Shown: positions 19,194 through 27,132 of the stretch, in pieces
Layout: every line of letters starts with the position of its first letter
How positions within the stretch are numbered: position 1 is the stretch's first letter
Source of the DNA: CAJQGY01 sp905478015
Lineage (GTDB): Bacteria; Pseudomonadota; Gammaproteobacteria; Magnimaribacterales; D2472
NCBI GenBank assembly: GCA_943788365.1
Contig: CALSPZ010000001.1
Span: 248,001-312,000 of the forward strand
Reading direction: 5' to 3'
DNA length: 64,000 nucleotides
Made by a program: the position numbers and the translations under genes
Notes under the pieces: generated by a model
The model's input: only the letters and a program-made list of their open reading frames with translations
What the model was told of the DNA's origin: nothing
The model's database searches: none

Positions 19194-20048
19194 ATGCAAT
19201 TTAAAGGAACTAAAAATTATATAGCAACAGAAGATCTAAGTTTAGCTGTTAATGCAGCAGCAGCGCTGGAGAGACCCTTGCTTATCAAAGGTGAACCAGG
19301 TACTGGAAAAACTCTTCTTGCAATAGAGGTAGCCGATGCCTTGGGATTAGAGCTAATCGAATGGCATATCAAATCAACCACCAAAGCTTCACAAGGACTA
19401 TATGAATATGATGCCGTAACAAGGCTTAGAGACTCGCAGCTTGGTGATGAGAGGGTTAAGGATATAGCAAATTATATTAATAAAGGTAAATTATGGGAGG
19501 CATTTGAATCTGATAAACAGGTTGTTTTGCTCATTGATGAGATTGATAAAGCTGATATAGAGTTTCCTAATGATCTTCTTCAAGAAATAGATAGAATGGA
19601 ATTCTTTTGTTACGAGACTGGCAAAACCATTAAAGCTAAACATAGGCCTTTGATCATAATGACTTCTAATAATGAAAAAGAGTTGCCAGATGCATTTTTA
19701 AGAAGATGCTTTTTTCACTATATACAATTCCCAGATAGACAAACTATGAACAAAATTGTTTCCGTACATTATCCAAAGATTAAAAAGAAGCTTGTTAACG
19801 AGGCTCTGGAGATATTTTTTGACCTTCGTAAAATTCCTGGACTTAAAAAGAAACCATCAACCTCAGAATTAATTGATTGGTTAAAATTATTACTGTCAGA
19901 TGATATGCCTGATGAGATTCTAAAAAATGCAGATTCATCTAAAGCAATTCCTCCTTTATACGGTGCTTTATTGAAAAATGAGCAAGACGTGCAACTTCTA
20001 GAAAGATTGGCATTTATGTCTAGAAGAGAATCTGCTTCATCGAAATAA
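19194..20048 (+). CDS. MoxR-type AAA+ ATPase
   Basis: A 284-residue ATPase with Walker A GEPGTGKT (about 37-44), Walker B VVLLIDEIDKAD (about 105) and sensor segment IIMTSNNEKELPDAFLRRC. The KSTTKASQGLYEYDAV segment is typical of the MoxR subgroup that pairs with a CoxE-like VWA protein, and such a gene follows directly. MoxR/VWA pairs act as chaperones for cofactor insertion or membrane-complex assembly. The client is unknown. Confidence 0.9.
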   Translation: MQFKGTKNYIATEDLSLAVNAAAALERPLLIKGEPGTGKTLLAIEVADALGLELIEWHIKSTTKASQGLYEYDAVTRLRDSQLGDERVKDIANYINKGKLWEAFESDKQVVLLIDEIDKADIEFPNDLLQEIDRMEFFCYETGKTIKAKHRPLIIMTSNNEKELPDAFLRRCFFHYIQFPDRQTMNKIVSVHYPKIKKKLVNEALEIFFDLRKIPGLKKKPSTSELIDWLKLLLSDDMPDEILKNADSSKAIPPLYGALLKNEQDVQLLERLAFMSRRESASSK

Positions 20049-21224
20049 ATGCTTATAAATCTTTTTCAAACCGTAAGATCTTCTGGTGTTCCATGCTCAC
20101 TTAGAGAGTTATTAGATCTTCTTGGCGCTCTTGAAAAACAATTGGTCTATGCAAATATTGATGATTTCTATTACTTATCAAGAGCAATACTTGTAAAAGA
20201 TGAAAAACATTATGATAAGTTTGATAAAGCTTTTGATATTTATTTTAAGGGTATAGAAAAATTAGAAGATATTTTCCAAGCTTTGATTCCTGAAGACTGG
20301 TTAAGAAAAGCATTTGAAAAAGAATTAGATCCAGAAGAGCTAAAAAAGATTAAATCTCTTGGAGGTCTAGATAAATTGCTTGAAGAGTTTAAAAAAAGAT
20401 TGGAAGAACAAAAGGATAGGCATGAAGGTGGTAACAAATGGATTGGTACTAATGGAACTTCACCTTTTGGACATGGCGGCCAAAACCCAGAAGGAATAAG
20501 AGTTGGGGGAGAGGGCGGTCAAAAATCTGCTGTAAAGGTATGGGAACAAAGACAATATAGCAATCTGGATGACTCTATCATTATTGGAACTAGAGAAATG
20601 AAGATGGCCTTAAGACGCCTTAGAAAATTTGCCAGACATGGCAATGATCTTGAGCTAGATATGGATGGAACTATAAAATCAACCGCCAAAAATGCAGGAT
20701 ATCTAGATATTAAAATGGTTCCTGAAAGATCTAATGCCGTTAAGGTGATTGTTCTTTTTGATGTTGGTGGCTCAATGGATCCATACATAAAGATTTGTGA
20801 AGAGCTTTTTTCAGCAATTAAAACAGAATTCAAGCATCTAGAATATTTCTATTTTCATAACTCTATTTATGAATCTGTATGGAAAGATAACAGAAGAAGA
20901 TCGCAAGAGAGATTCCTTGTTCAAGACATCATTAATAAATATTCATCTGATTACAAAATTATTGTTGTGGGTGATGCCACAATGGCTCCTTATGAAATAA
21001 CCAATTCAGGTGGAAGTATTGAGCACTGGAACGAGGAACCCAGCGTAACCTGGATTAATAGACTTTCAGAGCATTTTAATAACATGGCTTGGCTAAATCC
21101 TGTTCCTGATGACCACTGGGACTATTCATCATCTGTTTGTATTTTGAAAGACTTATTCGACGATAGAATGTATCCTTTAACTTTAAAAGGTTTAGAAAAC
21201 GCAATGGGAGAGTTAACTAAATGA
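20049..21224 (+). CDS. VWA domain protein, CoxE-like partner of MoxR
   Basis: A 391-residue protein starting on the base after the MoxR stop. N-terminal helical region, a charged linker (about 105-135) and glycine-rich stretch (about 140-160), then a von Willebrand A domain from about 230 with a MIDAS-like VLFDVGGSMDPYI (D-x-G-x-S form) and a later VVGDATMAPYE. The tight coupling to the ATPase gene supports a two-protein chaperone. A permease gene overlaps its end by four bases and could be the client or an unrelated passenger. Confidence 0.88.
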   Translation: MLINLFQTVRSSGVPCSLRELLDLLGALEKQLVYANIDDFYYLSRAILVKDEKHYDKFDKAFDIYFKGIEKLEDIFQALIPEDWLRKAFEKELDPEELKKIKSLGGLDKLLEEFKKRLEEQKDRHEGGNKWIGTNGTSPFGHGGQNPEGIRVGGEGGQKSAVKVWEQRQYSNLDDSIIIGTREMKMALRRLRKFARHGNDLELDMDGTIKSTAKNAGYLDIKMVPERSNAVKVIVLFDVGGSMDPYIKICEELFSAIKTEFKHLEYFYFHNSIYESVWKDNRRRSQERFLVQDIINKYSSDYKIIVVGDATMAPYEITNSGGSIEHWNEEPSVTWINRLSEHFNNMAWLNPVPDDHWDYSSSVCILKDLFDDRMYPLTLKGLENAMGELTK

Positions 21225-22561
21225 ATGCAGTAAATAATAGTAAAGGAATTAAATGGGGACCATTTACGTTGAGGATACCATTTATACATATTAAATTTAG
21301 GGCTGGTGAGTTTTTTCAAGGAATGGTAATTTCAGGAGCTACAGCTTTTGCAGCAGTTCCTGTTGCAATGGGTCTTGGTCTTAGTTTTGAAGATGGTATC
21401 GCTTTAAGTTTTATTGCTGGAACATTGATCGCATCTGGTCCTATATTGTTTGGAGAACCAATGGCCCCAGGGTGGATAACACCTGCACTGCCAATTGTAA
21501 TTGCAGCTTTTGCTGCTAAAGGGCAATTTACTGGCGTATATGATGTAACAACTTTCCATTATATGGCAGCAATATGTATTGAATTTACTCTTCTAATTTT
21601 CATATTAGGTGTAACTGGTTGGGGTAAAAAATTAATACAAATTATTCCAAATGGTTTAAAGGCAGGAATTATTCTTGGCGCAGCTCTTGCAGCATTCTAT
21701 CAAGTATTTGTAACTGATTTAGATAAGCTATTACTTCAACCAATTTCAATGTTTGTTGCAATTTCTGTTTGTGTTATTACTACTTTCTCAGATCCGTTTA
21801 AAAAACTTGCTGCAAATAATAGGTTTTTTAGTAAATTAGGTTCACTAGGTCTTCTTCCCGGATTTGTTCTTGCAGCCTTTGTAGCTTTCTTATGCAATGA
21901 AGTAACATTCAATATTGAATGGGGTTTTAAAATTCCCGATGTAGTATCCCTTTTTAATAAAACATCACCACTTGCTATTGGCTTTCCTCCAATAGAAATG
22001 TACATAGAAGCAATTCCCTTAGTTGTAATTGGCTATACTCTTCTATTTGGTGATTTAATTACTGCAAATGAAGTTTTAAATGACGCTCAAAAGTCTAGAC
22101 CAGATGAAAAGCTTGATATTGATCTTAATAGATCACATCTTTCTATAGCGGCAAGAAATCTAATAGGTCTATTAATCAATCCCTTTTTTCCAACACAAGG
22201 AGCATTATGGACAGGTGTTCATGTAGTTGTAGTTGAGAGATGGAAAAAAGGCTTTAAAGAAATGCCATCAATATTTGATGGTCTGGGCTCATATTATTTA
22301 ATGGCACTCCCCATTCTTTATTTCACTTTACCTTTCATTACTTTAATGAAGCCTTTAATGCAAATGGCCTTATCTCTAACCCTGATATTAACTGGTTTTG
22401 CTTGTGCATATGTTGCGATGGCAATTCCTAAGAAGAATTCTGAAATGGCTTCAGCATTATTAATTGCTGTCTTTATAACTTTTTTCAGTGCCTGGGTTGG
22501 TTTATTAATTGGTATAATACTCAGTATATTTGTCGTTGGCTTAGATAAAACTGAAAAATAA
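21221..22561 (+). CDS. Polytopic membrane permease, possibly SLC23/SLC26-fold
   Basis: A 446-residue hydrophobic protein with about 12-14 membrane segments. Motifs such as ALPIVIAAFAAKGQF, IPNGLKAGIILGAALAAFYQ, FGDLITANEVLNDAQKSRPD and PFFPTQGALWTGVHVVVVER resemble the repeat layout of uracil/xanthine and sulfate permeases, but I cannot assign a substrate. Its start overlaps the VWA gene stop (ATGA), so it may be in the same transcript as the MoxR/VWA pair. Confidence 0.65.
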   Translation: MNAVNNSKGIKWGPFTLRIPFIHIKFRAGEFFQGMVISGATAFAAVPVAMGLGLSFEDGIALSFIAGTLIASGPILFGEPMAPGWITPALPIVIAAFAAKGQFTGVYDVTTFHYMAAICIEFTLLIFILGVTGWGKKLIQIIPNGLKAGIILGAALAAFYQVFVTDLDKLLLQPISMFVAISVCVITTFSDPFKKLAANNRFFSKLGSLGLLPGFVLAAFVAFLCNEVTFNIEWGFKIPDVVSLFNKTSPLAIGFPPIEMYIEAIPLVVIGYTLLFGDLITANEVLNDAQKSRPDEKLDIDLNRSHLSIAARNLIGLLINPFFPTQGALWTGVHVVVVERWKKGFKEMPSIFDGLGSYYLMALPILYFTLPFITLMKPLMQMALSLTLILTGFACAYVAMAIPKKNSEMASALLIAVFITFFSAWVGLLIGIILSIFVVGLDKTEK

Positions 22562-22566
22562 TTACT

Positions 22567-23487
22567 ATGGCATTCGCATTAGAGATCACAGATCTAAAAA
22601 AAACATATCCTGGTGGAGTAGAGGCCTTAAAAGGAATATCGCTTTCAGTAAATGAAGGAGATTTTTATGCTTTGCTTGGCCCCAATGGTGCCGGAAAATC
22701 ATCTACCATAGGTATTATTGGATCATTGGTAACAAAATCATCCGGCAGTGTAAAAATTTTTGATGTAGATACCGAGAAAGATTCACCACTTGCTAAAACG
22801 ATGCTTGGTGTTGTATCTCAGGAAATCAATTTTTCTCAATTTGAAAAAGTTATAGACATAGTTGTAACCCAAGCTGGGTTTTACGGTATTTCAAAAAAAG
22901 AGGCATTACCTAGAGTAGAAAATATTTTAAAAAGATTAAGCTTATGGGATAAAAGAGATCAACAAGCAAGAACACTATCAGGAGGTTATAAGAGGAGACT
23001 TATGATAGCTAAAGCTCTTGTTCATGAACCAAAGTTATTAATACTTGATGAACCTACAGCAGGCGTAGACATAGAGCTTAGAAGAGAGATGTGGTCATTT
23101 TTAAAAGAAATAAATAAAAATGGTACAACTATAATACTTACCACTCATTATCTCGAAGAAGCAGAGCAGCTATGCAGAAACATTGGAATTATTGATCATG
23201 GTAAAATAGTAGCTAATACAAGTATGAAAGATCTATTGGGATCACTCAACGTTCAGGGTTTTGTCTTTGATCTTCAGTCACCCTTAGAAGAAGCCCCTGT
23301 CATAGATGGTTTTCCAATAAAACTTGAAGACTCTTTAACTCTTATAGCAGCTGTAAGCAAAGATAGATCGATTAACGCCTTATTTGACGAACTATCCAAA
23401 TTAGGTATCAAGGTAAAATCAATGAGAAATGAAGCAAATAGGCTTGAAGAGTTATTTATTGAAATGGTGAACTCTAATGAAAAATAA
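22567..23487 (+). CDS. ABC-2 type transporter ATP-binding protein (YadG-like)
   Basis: A 306-residue ATPase with Walker A GPNGAGKSS (about 38-46), signature LSGGYKRRLMIAKAL, Walker B LLILDEPTAGVDIELRREMW, switch His in TTHYLEEAEQLC, and a C-terminal domain typical of the drug/polysaccharide-export group. The pair with the next gene closely resembles E. coli YadG/YadH. Substrate unknown. The permease start overlaps its last 11 bases. Confidence 0.9.
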   Translation: MAFALEITDLKKTYPGGVEALKGISLSVNEGDFYALLGPNGAGKSSTIGIIGSLVTKSSGSVKIFDVDTEKDSPLAKTMLGVVSQEINFSQFEKVIDIVVTQAGFYGISKKEALPRVENILKRLSLWDKRDQQARTLSGGYKRRLMIAKALVHEPKLLILDEPTAGVDIELRREMWSFLKEINKNGTTIILTTHYLEEAEQLCRNIGIIDHGKIVANTSMKDLLGSLNVQGFVFDLQSPLEEAPVIDGFPIKLEDSLTLIAAVSKDRSINALFDELSKLGIKVKSMRNEANRLEELFIEMVNSNEK

Positions 23488-24256
23488 CCCCAGTATTAGA
23501 ATTGGTCTTTGGACTTTAGCAGTAAAAGAAATTAGGCGTTTTTTAAGAATATGGGTTCAAACATTAGTGCCTCCAGCCGTAACGATGTCTCTTTATTTTG
23601 TAATATTTGGATCATTGATTGGTCCAAGAATTGGATCCATGGAAGGCCTTGATTATATTCAATTTATGATTCCTGGATTGATAATGATGTCAGTTATTAC
23701 TAATTCTTATAATAATGTCGTCTCATCTTTTTATTCTGTTAAATTTCAAAAATCTATTGAAGAGCTTTTAATATCTCCAATGCCTAATTGGACAATACTG
23801 CTTGGTTTTGTGATTGGCGGTGTGTGTAGGGGTGTTCTAATAGGCTTTATTGTATTTATTGTAAGTCTTTTGTTCTATCCTGAATTTACTGTTGTCAATC
23901 CACTTTTAACTATTACAGTCCTTCTTTTGACCTCAATTCTATTCTCATTAATGGGTTTTCTAAATGCTGTTTTTGCAGATAGCTTTGATGATATTTCAAT
24001 TATTCCTACATTTGTTTTAACGCCTCTTATTTATCTTGGAGGTGTTTTTTATTCAATAAAAATACTTCCTGAATTTTGGCAAATTGTGTCAAAAGCAAAT
24101 CCAATGCTTTATGTAGTCAGCACGTTTAGAGAAGGTATGCTAGGTGTTAGTGATGTTTCAATTTCCTTTTCCTTGGGAATGATTTTAGGCTTTATAGGTC
24201 TTTTAACCGGGGCATCTTTATATCTTTTAAATAAAGGCTCAGGTATTAGACAATGA
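23477..24256 (+). CDS. ABC-2 type transporter permease (YadH-like)
   Basis: A 259-residue membrane protein with six predicted helices and the ABC-2 motif IPTFVLTPLIYLGGVFYSI followed by NPMLYVVSTFREGMLG. It forms the membrane part of the exporter with the preceding ATPase. It overlaps queF by four bases (ATGA). Confidence 0.9.
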   Translation: MKNNPSIRIGLWTLAVKEIRRFLRIWVQTLVPPAVTMSLYFVIFGSLIGPRIGSMEGLDYIQFMIPGLIMMSVITNSYNNVVSSFYSVKFQKSIEELLISPMPNWTILLGFVIGGVCRGVLIGFIVFIVSLLFYPEFTVVNPLLTITVLLLTSILFSLMGFLNAVFADSFDDISIIPTFVLTPLIYLGGVFYSIKILPEFWQIVSKANPMLYVVSTFREGMLGVSDVSISFSLGMILGFIGLLTGASLYLLNKGSGIRQ

Positions 24257-24975
24257 CAAGAAAACACCTTGGCAAAGCTTCTTCAAACTATTCATCAGCA
24301 TCGTTCAAAACATTAGACCCAATTCCAAGGGCCCTTAATTCTGATTCTTTTGGAGTTGATTTTTGGAATGCATATGAATTTACATATCTTGATAAAAATA
24401 AACTTCCAGTATTAAAAGTTCTTGAAATAGCGGTACCCTCAAATTCCAAGAATATAGTTGAATCAAAATCATTAAAAATTTATCTGAATTCATTTTATAA
24501 GAAAAAATATATATATCAGAAAGATGTTCTTACTGTAATAAAAAAAGATCTAGATAAAATTACCGGATCATCTATCAAGGTTCGCTTTGTTAACAAATAT
24601 ATAAATGAACCTGATAGCATAAATCTTAATAATACAAAACTTAAAAACACACCATCAAACAAAATACTATTATTTTCAGGATTTAGATCAATCTGTCCTG
24701 TTACAGCTCAACCAGATTTTGCTAATATTTATATTCTTACTGAGGCAAAAATTGATATTTCATGGCTAAATAATTTTTTAGTTTCTTATAAAGATAAAGG
24801 CGATTTCCATGAGCAATGTATTGAAGGAATATTTTCTAAAATAAATACAAAATATGAACCAAAAAATTTAGATATTATTGGTAGGTTTATGAGAAGGGGC
24901 GGCATAGATATTAATCCAGTTCGTTCCTTAAATAAAAAACCATTTTTTACAAATTTTAGGTTTTTTAATCAATAA
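24253..24975 (+). CDS. queF: NADPH-dependent 7-cyano-7-deazaguanine reductase (bimodular QueF)
   Basis: A 240-residue enzyme that reduces preQ0 to preQ1 in queuosine synthesis. Two T-fold halves are present: the N-terminal half with ESKSLKIYLNSF and the C-terminal catalytic half with FRSICPVTAQPDFANIY, where Cys148 and Asp155 are the catalytic residues, then FHEQCIEGIF and the ending RRGGIDINPVRS. It is about 40 residues shorter than E. coli QueF, mainly in the linker and N-terminus. It may be co-transcribed with the YadGH-like genes through the ATGA overlap. Confidence 0.95.
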   Translation: MTRKHLGKASSNYSSASFKTLDPIPRALNSDSFGVDFWNAYEFTYLDKNKLPVLKVLEIAVPSNSKNIVESKSLKIYLNSFYKKKYIYQKDVLTVIKKDLDKITGSSIKVRFVNKYINEPDSINLNNTKLKNTPSNKILLFSGFRSICPVTAQPDFANIYILTEAKIDISWLNNFLVSYKDKGDFHEQCIEGIFSKINTKYEPKNLDIIGRFMRRGGIDINPVRSLNKKPFFTNFRFFNQ

Positions 24976-25050
24976 AAATCATATCTCTAGACTTTTATTT
25001 TTGCTCAATGCTCTTTAGTATAGTTAACTTAGTATTTTTTTATATTTAAA

Positions 25051-25056
25051 GGAGAG
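25051..25056 (+). promoter_or_regulatory. Strong Shine-Dalgarno (AGGAGA) of the secreted-protein gene
   Basis: AGGAGAG lies just before AAAAATG at 25061. This gene has a leader and a clear ribosome site, unlike several genes in the window that appear leaderless, and therefore fixes the start codon. Confidence 0.6.
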
Positions 25057-25060
25057 AAAA

Positions 25061-25492
25061 ATGAAAAAATTATTACTTGCTGCCCTTGTACTGCCTATAT
25101 TTATTAAAGCAGAGCCCTGGGTTGATTATGAGTTGAGTGATCAAGTTACTGAGATGACAGTGGTAACTGTTAAGCCTGGTTATAAAGATGATTACCTTAT
25201 GGGTATTAAGAAGACTTGGGTAGATGCTTGTTCAATCCAAAAAGAATTAGGCCATATAGTAAGTTGTTCAGTTTATTCAGCAGAGACTGCTGGAACAGAC
25301 CCAAACGTATTTTTAACAATAACATATGCAGATTTAGCCGCTATGGGACCTAATAAAAAAAGATATAAAGAATTTAATGATGCATGGAGAAAAAAAATAT
25401 CTGAAACAGATCAAGATAATATAGCTGGTGGCTACGGTGATATTCGTGAGATTGTTGATTTGGTTGTTTTAAGAAAAGTAAACTTTAAATAA
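25061..25492 (+). CDS. Small secreted protein of unknown function
   Basis: A 143-residue protein with a clear signal peptide (MKKLLLAALVLPIFIKA, cleavage near residue 17). The mature part reads like a dimeric alpha/beta-barrel domain (TEMTVVTVKPGYKDDYLMGI; PNVFLTITYADLAAMG) and has two Cys. I do not recognise the family with certainty. It stands alone with its own ribosome site and a strong terminator, suggesting a well-expressed monocistronic periplasmic protein. Confidence 0.75.
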   Translation: MKKLLLAALVLPIFIKAEPWVDYELSDQVTEMTVVTVKPGYKDDYLMGIKKTWVDACSIQKELGHIVSCSVYSAETAGTDPNVFLTITYADLAAMGPNKKRYKEFNDAWRKKISETDQDNIAGGYGDIREIVDLVVLRKVNFK

Positions 25493-25512
25493 TTAATTCT
25501 TTACACAATTCT

Positions 25513-25538
25513 AAAAGCCTCTTTGAGGCTTTTTTTTT
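25513..25538 (+). terminator. Intrinsic terminator after the secreted-protein gene
   Basis: AAAAGCCTC (25513-25521) and GAGGCTTTT (25525-25533) form a perfect stem with a TTT loop, followed by T residues to 25538. Confidence 0.92.
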
Positions 25539-25563
25539 AAATTAATGTAAAATCTTCAAATCA

Positions 25564-25653
<90 letters not shown>

Positions 25654-25697
25654 ATCCATTTTTTGACTTTTAGAGCATATGTGTTAATTTAATCCAT

Positions 25698-25988
25698 ATG
25701 AAAAATTTTATAAGCAGCGTTAATTCAATACTAGAAATGCTGAGCAGCGTTGAACACGATATTAACATAGCAGGATACTCCCTTACGGAGAAAAAAGTTT
25801 ATTTTACAATCATCCAAATAACTGCAAGAAATGGTAATTGTAATATTACAGATGTAATTAATTCATCCTCATTATCAAGATCTACTGTATACAAAGCTAT
25901 TAAAAAACTTGAGTGCAATAACTTGCTTAATGTTCATCAATCAAGTGTTGATAAAAGAGAGTCTTTCCTAGATGTGATTGTTTCTTAA
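25698..25988 (+). CDS. Small MarR-like winged-helix transcription regulator
   Basis: A 96-residue protein made almost entirely of one winged-helix domain: ITARNGNCNITDVINSSSLS then SRSTVYKAIKKLECNNLLNV and a wing with SSVDKRESFLDV. The pattern (helix-turn-helix, then a D-x-R-x wing) is that of MarR-type regulators, but the dimerisation helices are short, so it may form a reduced dimer. It follows tRNA-Ser and precedes a membrane-protein gene and the SOS gene. Target unknown. Confidence 0.75.
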   Translation: MKNFISSVNSILEMLSSVEHDINIAGYSLTEKKVYFTIIQITARNGNCNITDVINSSSLSRSTVYKAIKKLECNNLLNVHQSSVDKRESFLDVIVS

Positions 25989-26006
25989 TTAGAAACTAAT
26001 TTGCTC

Positions 26007-26012
26007 TAATAT
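26007..26012 (+). promoter_or_regulatory. Possible -10 box (TAATAT) before the MASE1-like gene, leaderless geometry
   Basis: TAATAT ends six bases before the ATG at 26019; no Shine-Dalgarno sequence is present in the 30-bp gap. Confidence 0.3.
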
Positions 26013-26018
26013 ATTTTA

Positions 26019-26615
26019 ATGACATTTAATCAAAGAGCACAGGATTTCATTCTTACCAATATTTTCCTTTATATTTTTGCTATGGCTGTCTGGTCATTCT
26101 GGTCATATTTTGCTTTTGTTGGTTTAGAAAAGATGGATTGGCAGGGTAGTTTGTTATACCTTCCTCATGGCGTCAGGGTTCTATGTATATGTTTCTTTGG
26201 GTTAAAATCTCTTCCTGCCTTAATTGCAGCTGAGATAACAGGTCCTTTATTTATTAATCCTGAACAGTATTTTGGTGTATGGTCTATTGCCAGTATTGGC
26301 TCTATTGCATCTGTAGTTATTGCAAGGAATTTAGTTGACTGGTCTCAAGAAAATGTAGTTGGATCGATAGTTAAACCAATAAACAATAATAATTATAGAA
26401 AAATTGTATTAGTAATTGTAATATCTGGATTGCTTAATGCCATATTAGCTAATTTTATAATTACCTTACTAGATACTAGCATTCTTCTTGATCCAGTGGT
26501 TATTCTTAGATTTTTTATAGGAGATGTTTTGGGAGCTTGTGTCGTAATTCTATTTCTTAGCGTTACCTTTACCAGCTTGAAATTAAATAAGTTATATAGC
26601 CCTCATAAAGATTAA
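26019..26615 (+). CDS. MASE1-like integral membrane protein
   Basis: A 198-residue protein with about five or six membrane helices. The segment YLPHGVRVLCICFFGLKSLPALIAAEI resembles the P-x-G-x-R and wall-of-helices pattern of MASE1 sensory domains, but no GGDEF, kinase or other output domain is attached. It could be a free-standing sensor or channel. It lies between the MarR-like gene and the LexA-regulated gene. Confidence 0.6.
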   Translation: MTFNQRAQDFILTNIFLYIFAMAVWSFWSYFAFVGLEKMDWQGSLLYLPHGVRVLCICFFGLKSLPALIAAEITGPLFINPEQYFGVWSIASIGSIASVVIARNLVDWSQENVVGSIVKPINNNNYRKIVLVIVISGLLNAILANFIITLLDTSILLDPVVILRFFIGDVLGACVVILFLSVTFTSLKLNKLYSPHKD

Positions 26616-26618
26616 TTC

Positions 26619-26647
26619 TTGACTACTGTATAAATATACAGTATAAT
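26619..26647 (+). promoter_or_regulatory. LexA-controlled SOS promoter
   Basis: TTGACT (26619-26624) and TATAAT (26642-26647) are separated by exactly 17 bp. The LexA box TACTGTATAAATATACAGTA (26624-26643) fills the spacer; it keeps CTGT-N8-ACAG and differs at one base from the E. coli consensus. LexA binding would block polymerase. The predicted start site is about 26654, at the ATG at 26655. Confidence 0.85.
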
Positions 26648-26654
26648 GTGTATT

Positions 26655-26864
26655 ATGAATAATTTAATACATATAAACTTCAATGATAGCGTGCTTACTG
26701 AGTTAAATAATGCTGTAGACATATTGTCTTCAAAAAAAACGGTAGCTTATAAATATTTTAATGGGAATATTGTTGAGCTCGAAAAATATTTAAATGATGC
26801 TAATTATTATAATTCAAGCAAAATACTCGCCAATGAAGCAACTCAATTAGAGCTTTTTTCCTAA
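26655..26864 (+). CDS. SOS-regulated 69-residue protein with C-terminal beta-clamp binding motif (new candidate)
   Basis: A small acidic protein, 69 residues from ATG 26655. The ATG at 26646 lies upstream of the predicted transcription start, so the second ATG is preferred. The protein has no membrane helix or signal peptide. Its last six residues, QLELFS, fit the beta sliding-clamp pentapeptide QL-x-LF found in Pol II, UmuC and other clamp partners. The middle (KKTVAYKYFNGNIVELEKYL) looks like a small alpha/beta unit. It resembles neither SulA nor ImuA. Inference: a DNA-damage-induced protein that binds the DnaN clamp, perhaps to slow replication or control polymerase exchange. The LexA promoter is strong evidence; the clamp role is a hypothesis. 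Confidence 0.7.
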   Translation: MNNLIHINFNDSVLTELNNAVDILSSKKTVAYKYFNGNIVELEKYLNDANYYNSSKILANEATQLELFS

Positions 26865-26901
26865 ATTTATTCTTTAAACTTTTAATCATTCCTAAGTTGT
26901 A

Positions 26902-26907
26902 TATAAT
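26902..26907 (+). promoter_or_regulatory. -10 box (TATAAT) of the structured RNA
   Basis: TATAAT sits 6-7 bp before the start of the closing stem of the RNA below, giving an expected start at about 26914. The -35 at 17 bp is poor. Confidence 0.45.
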
Positions 26908-26910
26908 TAA

Positions 26911-27126
26911 AGAGGGTGTCTTGTTTGTAAGTTTTTTAAGGGGGCTTGCTAACATTACTTTTTTTACCCTGAACAATGGAGGTGGTCCTATTAGTATTTA
27001 TATTAAACCAGGAAACGGAGGAGCTGCCTTTTGACACAAGGTATCTTTTAAGTTTCTGACTAATTTGGGTTGCATAAACCTTAATTAGATTTTTTCTAAA
27101 CCCTCAAATTAATCTTTGGGGGTTTT
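26911..27126 (+). ncRNA. Candidate structured RNA or riboswitch-like leader upstream of the EamA gene
   Basis: This noncoding stretch folds well by eye. P1: AGAGGGTGTCTTG (26911-26923) with CAAGGTATCTTTT (27037-27049), 13 consecutive pairs including G-U. P2: AAGGGGGC (26938-26945) with GCTGCCTT (27023-27030), one mismatch. P3: TGGT and TTAGTA with TATTAA and ACCA around a TTTA loop. Two hairpins follow: CTAATT...AATTAG (27060-27088) with six T residues (27090-27095), a terminator, and AAACCCTCAAA/TTTGGGGGTTT (27098-27125), which covers the G-rich run 10 bp before the EamA ATG. I do not recognise a known class. 6S RNA was considered and not supported by primary motifs. Confidence 0.6.
27060..27095 (+). 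terminator. Intrinsic terminator or attenuator within the EamA leader
   Basis: Stem CTAATT/AATTAG plus GGTT/AACC around a GCATA loop (27060-27088), then TTTTTT (27090-27095). The sequence GGGTT inside it can alternatively pair with AACCC of the following hairpin, as in an attenuator. Confidence 0.7.
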
Positions 27127-27132
27127 CTATAT

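Noticed and set aside
26911..27049. Structured RNA as 6S RNA
   Set aside because: The ends pair as in 6S, but I could not find its conserved bubble sequences, and the neighbouring EamA gene points to a leader RNA. A model search would decide.
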